Below are positions 63,453-64,000 of a DNA stretch of 64,000 nucleotides, one piece after another. A program made the translations under genes and the position numbers. The stretch spans positions 558,001 through 622,000 of the forward strand of contig JAJTJC010000035.1 in NCBI GenBank assembly GCA_021295155.1, in the 5' to 3' direction. The notes under the pieces are model-generated. The model saw nothing but the letters and a program-made list of their open reading frames with translations, searched no databases and was not told the DNA's origin. How positions within the stretch are numbered: the first letter of the stretch is position 1; the number at the start of each line of letters is the position of its first letter. Origin of the DNA: Flavobacteriaceae bacterium D16 (GTDB lineage Bacteria; Bacteroidota; Bacteroidia; Flavobacteriales; Flavobacteriaceae).

Positions 63453-63648
63453 TCGAAATTGTTAGATGATGCTAACATTTTAGTGGATTTTTGCTTAAAA
63501 ATATTGGCTTATCAAGAATAAAGAATTATGAAACAGATAATCCTATTTCCAAAGCATGAGGAGAGAGGGCTGTTCGGAAATACAAGAAAAATTATGGGTA
63601 CAGTAATTGCCTAAAATTATTTAAGTTATTAACTCAGAAGATATTCCT

Positions 63649-64000
63649 ATGTTTAAAAATAAAACCCTCCTTATAACCGGCGGCACAGGCTCCTTTGGTA
63701 ATGCCGTGCTAAATCGATTCCTGGAAACGGATATCAAGGAGATCCGTATTTTCAGTCGTGATGAAAAAAAGCAGGATGACATGCGAAATCGCCTTAAAAA
63801 CTCTAAGGTAAAATTCTATATTGGGGATGTGCGGAATTACGATAGCATAGAGCGCGCCATGCGCGGGGTAGATTACGTTTTCCATGCTGCAGCACTAAAG
63901 CAGGTACCCTCCTGCGAATTCTTTCCTATTGAGGCTGCAAAGACCAATGTATTCGGTACACAGAATGTTATTGACGCTGCCGTTGCCAACAAGGTTGATA
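63649..64000 (+). CDS. fnlA: UDP-GlcNAc 4,6-dehydratase/5-epimerase, FnlA/CapE type (3'-truncated by window)
   Basis: ATG at 63649 opens a frame that runs off the window after 117 codons. It begins MFKNKTLLITGGTGSFGNAV with the GxxGxxG NAD motif, then IFSRDEKKQDDMR, GDVRNYDSI and HAAALKQVPSCEFFP, which match the CapE/FnlA/WbjB group more than PseB. The enzyme starts UDP-N-acetyl-L-fucosamine synthesis, so FnlB and FnlC homologues are expected just beyond the window. GC is higher than in the GT gene before it, so it may belong to the older backbone of the locus. Confidence 0.88.
   Translation, partial: MFKNKTLLITGGTGSFGNAVLNRFLETDIKEIRIFSRDEKKQDDMRNRLKNSKVKFYIGDVRNYDSIERAMRGVDYVFHAAALKQVPSCEFFPIEAAKTNVFGTQNVIDAAVANKVD

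Noticed and set aside
63528-63614. 28-codon plus-strand frame before fnlA
   Set aside because: Too short and without features; probably chance.
1-64000. CRISPR arrays, tRNA or rRNA genes
   Set aside because: No regularly spaced repeats, cloverleaf-like sequences or rRNA signatures were recognised on either strand; a dedicated scan would be needed to exclude a single atypical tRNA.

Overview
The window looks like chromosomal DNA of a marine member of the Flavobacteriia (Bacteroidota). Evidence: low-to-moderate GC, little use of Shine-Dalgarno sites, promoters resembling the Bacteroidota TAnnTTTG -7 element, many SPII lipoproteins, a beta-1,3-glucan (laminarin-type) polysaccharide utilisation locus, and flavobacterial single-gene families (GIN-domain protein, Y_Y_Y/LuxR regulator). 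The species cannot be named from sequence alone. No rRNA, tRNA or CRISPR array was found.

Region 1 (1-7.8 kb) is mixed housekeeping: the 3' part of mnmE, the anaerobic ribonucleotide reductase pair nrdG-nrdD, a convergent Rrf2-type Fe-S regulator, an unusual Glu/Phe-rich lipoprotein, a GIN-domain/LapA-like pair and an alpha/beta-hydrolase lipoprotein. Region 2 (7.8-30.8 kb) is a beta-glucan locus, all on the minus strand. Its upstream operon (27.6 to 20.2 kb) encodes the cell-surface part: a clan GH-A glycosidase fused to a probable outer-membrane barrel, two modular glycan-binding lipoproteins and a GH16 laminarinase. A strong terminator ends it. The second operon (20.1 to 7.8 kb) encodes uptake and intracellular use: a sugar porter, a GH149-type beta-1,3-oligoglucan phosphorylase, GH3, a GH17 lipoprotein, GH30, a GPH-family symporter and a GH17 without signal peptide. 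A single-polypeptide Y_Y_Y sensor/LuxR regulator lies upstream. No SusC/SusD pair is present in the window.

Region 3 (30.9-35.4 kb) holds an outer-membrane barrel protein, pyruvate phosphate dikinase and a CpsB-type phosphatase. Region 4 (35.4-64 kb) is an exopolysaccharide/capsule locus: Wzc kinase, Wza, a 4,6-dehydratase and an aminotransferase on the minus strand; UDP-GlcA epimerase, UDP-HexNAc epimerase, UDP-Glc and UDP-HexNAc dehydrogenases on the plus strand; then glycosyltransferases, pyruvyltransferase, Wzx, Wzy, an MBOAT/SGNH acetylation pair and the start of fnlA. The predicted polymer is anionic, rich in uronic and amino sugars, with pyruvyl and acetyl decoration. A lyase-like lipoprotein and a GH105-like protein are embedded in the locus.

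The capsule locus is a mosaic. At 49.4-50.0 kb lie decayed second copies of the HexNAc epimerase and dehydrogenase genes, joined by a deletion. At 56.4-56.6 kb lies an internally deleted second copy of wzy whose stop overlaps the next gene's start. Beside it are an IS3-family relic and a 1.38-kb IS4-type element whose transposase carries one in-frame amber codon. These scars bracket a cassette (GT2, GH105, pyruvyltransferase, wzx, GT4) that was probably acquired or exchanged as a block.
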